Position numbers and translations under genes: made by a program | Shown here: positions 4,793-5,049 of the stretch, one piece after another | Numbering within the stretch: the stretch's first letter is position 1 | Layout of the letters: the number at the start of each line of letters is the position of its first letter | Assembly: GCA_021155845.1 (NCBI GenBank) | Contig: JAJNBK010000114.1 | Span: forward strand, 1 to 5,049 | Source of the DNA: Nitrososphaeraceae archaeon | GTDB taxonomy: Archaea > Thermoproteota > Nitrososphaeria > Nitrososphaerales > Nitrososphaeraceae | Direction of reading: 5' to 3' | DNA length: 5,049 nucleotides | The notes under the pieces: model-generated | Database searches by the model: none | The model's input: only the letters and a program-made list of their open reading frames with translations | What the model was told of the DNA's origin: nothing

Positions 4793-4851
4793 TTTATTTT
4801 TATTATTGGCAGTACCTTAAAAAAGAGGAACAAACATCAATTCTCATCATT

Positions 4852-5049
4852 ATGTTAGATACCAGTAGGACGCTTCTCAAAACAAGAGGGTTTGAATTCC
4901 AGACAAGACATCTCTTAATAATTGCAGTTTTGGCTATTGCCTTTTCTACCGCATTTATTATGCGATCGTATCCAGCAAAATATGGATTCTATCTTAATGA
5001 ATTTGATCCTTATTTTGATTATCGTGCTACTAAATTCATTGTTGAGAAT
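4852..5049 (+). CDS. aglB: Oligosaccharyltransferase STT3/AglB, N-terminal 66 codons (3' end outside window)
   Basis: The start of the catalytic subunit of protein N-glycosylation, a large multi-pass membrane enzyme that moves a lipid-linked glycan onto Asn in Asn-X-Ser/Thr sequons on the outer face of the membrane. Visible: a short basic cytoplasmic start (R6, K10, R12, R19), the first transmembrane helix at about 21-37 (LLIIAVLAIAFSTAFIM), then the first extracellular loop with YLNEFDPYFDYRAT. In that loop E50-x-D52 corresponds to the acidic metal-binding motif of the STT3 family. The family member is normally many hundreds of residues long, so most lies beyond the window. ATG at 4852 is the only in-frame start near the 5' end. 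In these archaea AglB would glycosylate S-layer and other surface proteins; that is general knowledge of the family. Confidence 0.93.
   Translation, partial: MLDTSRTLLKTRGFEFQTRHLLIIAVLAIAFSTAFIMRSYPAKYGFYLNEFDPYFDYRATKFIVEN

Larger units (their letters stand above)
4532..4851. other. 320-base non-coding stretch before aglB
   Basis: No convincing open frame is visible. It holds two hairpins just past the micro-ORF, then T-rich sequence, a 17-base tandem repeat, a perfect inverted repeat and the aglB TATA element, each listed separately. The density of small symmetric elements here contrasts with the featureless gap at 509-1294. Confidence 0.6.

Overview
The window is chromosomal DNA from an archaeon, most likely an AT-rich member of the Nitrososphaerota (Thaumarchaeota). 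The lineage call rests on three things: the protein set (S6e, the gamma subunit of initiation factor 2, a PIN-domain protein of archaeal type, and an STT3/AglB oligosaccharyltransferase); the wording of the eIF2-gamma and S6e sequences; and archaeal BRE/TATA-like promoter elements 25-38 bases before most starts, which leave little or no leader. The long poorly coding gaps would suit a soil-type (group I.1b-like) genome better than a compact marine one; that last point is inference.

Layout. Bases 1-508 (minus strand) hold the N-terminal part of an isochorismatase-family cysteine hydrolase that runs off the left edge. Its Asp-Lys-Cys triad is intact, but the stretch that should form the first long helix looks short. 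Bases 509-1294 are an AT-rich gap with only weak, stop-interrupted open frames. A 48-residue zinc-ribbon protein (minus, 1295-1441) then lies back to back with ribosomal protein S6e (plus, 1524-1925) across an 82-base divergent promoter region. Next come eIF2-gamma (2031-3293, probable TTG start) and, three bases later, a PIN-domain ribonuclease (3297-3695), together a translation/ribosome-biogenesis block. A metallo-beta-lactamase-fold hydrolase of the UPF0173/UlaG-like type follows (3732-4391).

The right side holds the least ordinary material. A strong BRE/TATA element (4426-4439) precedes a 23-codon, lysine-rich micro-ORF (4460-4531). The end of this ORF, including its stop codon, forms one arm of a 13-pair hairpin capped by a GTAA (GNRA-type) tetraloop. 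A second hairpin, a 17-base tandem repeat and a perfect 7-base inverted repeat lie between it and the start of aglB (4852 to the right edge), the catalytic subunit of N-glycosylation.

S6e, eIF2-gamma and the PIN protein plausibly act together in making and starting ribosomes. The hydrolases and AglB are neighbours without an obvious shared pathway. I see no CRISPR array, tRNA, rRNA, transposase or clear new multi-gene system. The best candidates for undescribed biology are the micro-ORF/hairpin transcript and the micro zinc ribbon divergent from S6e.
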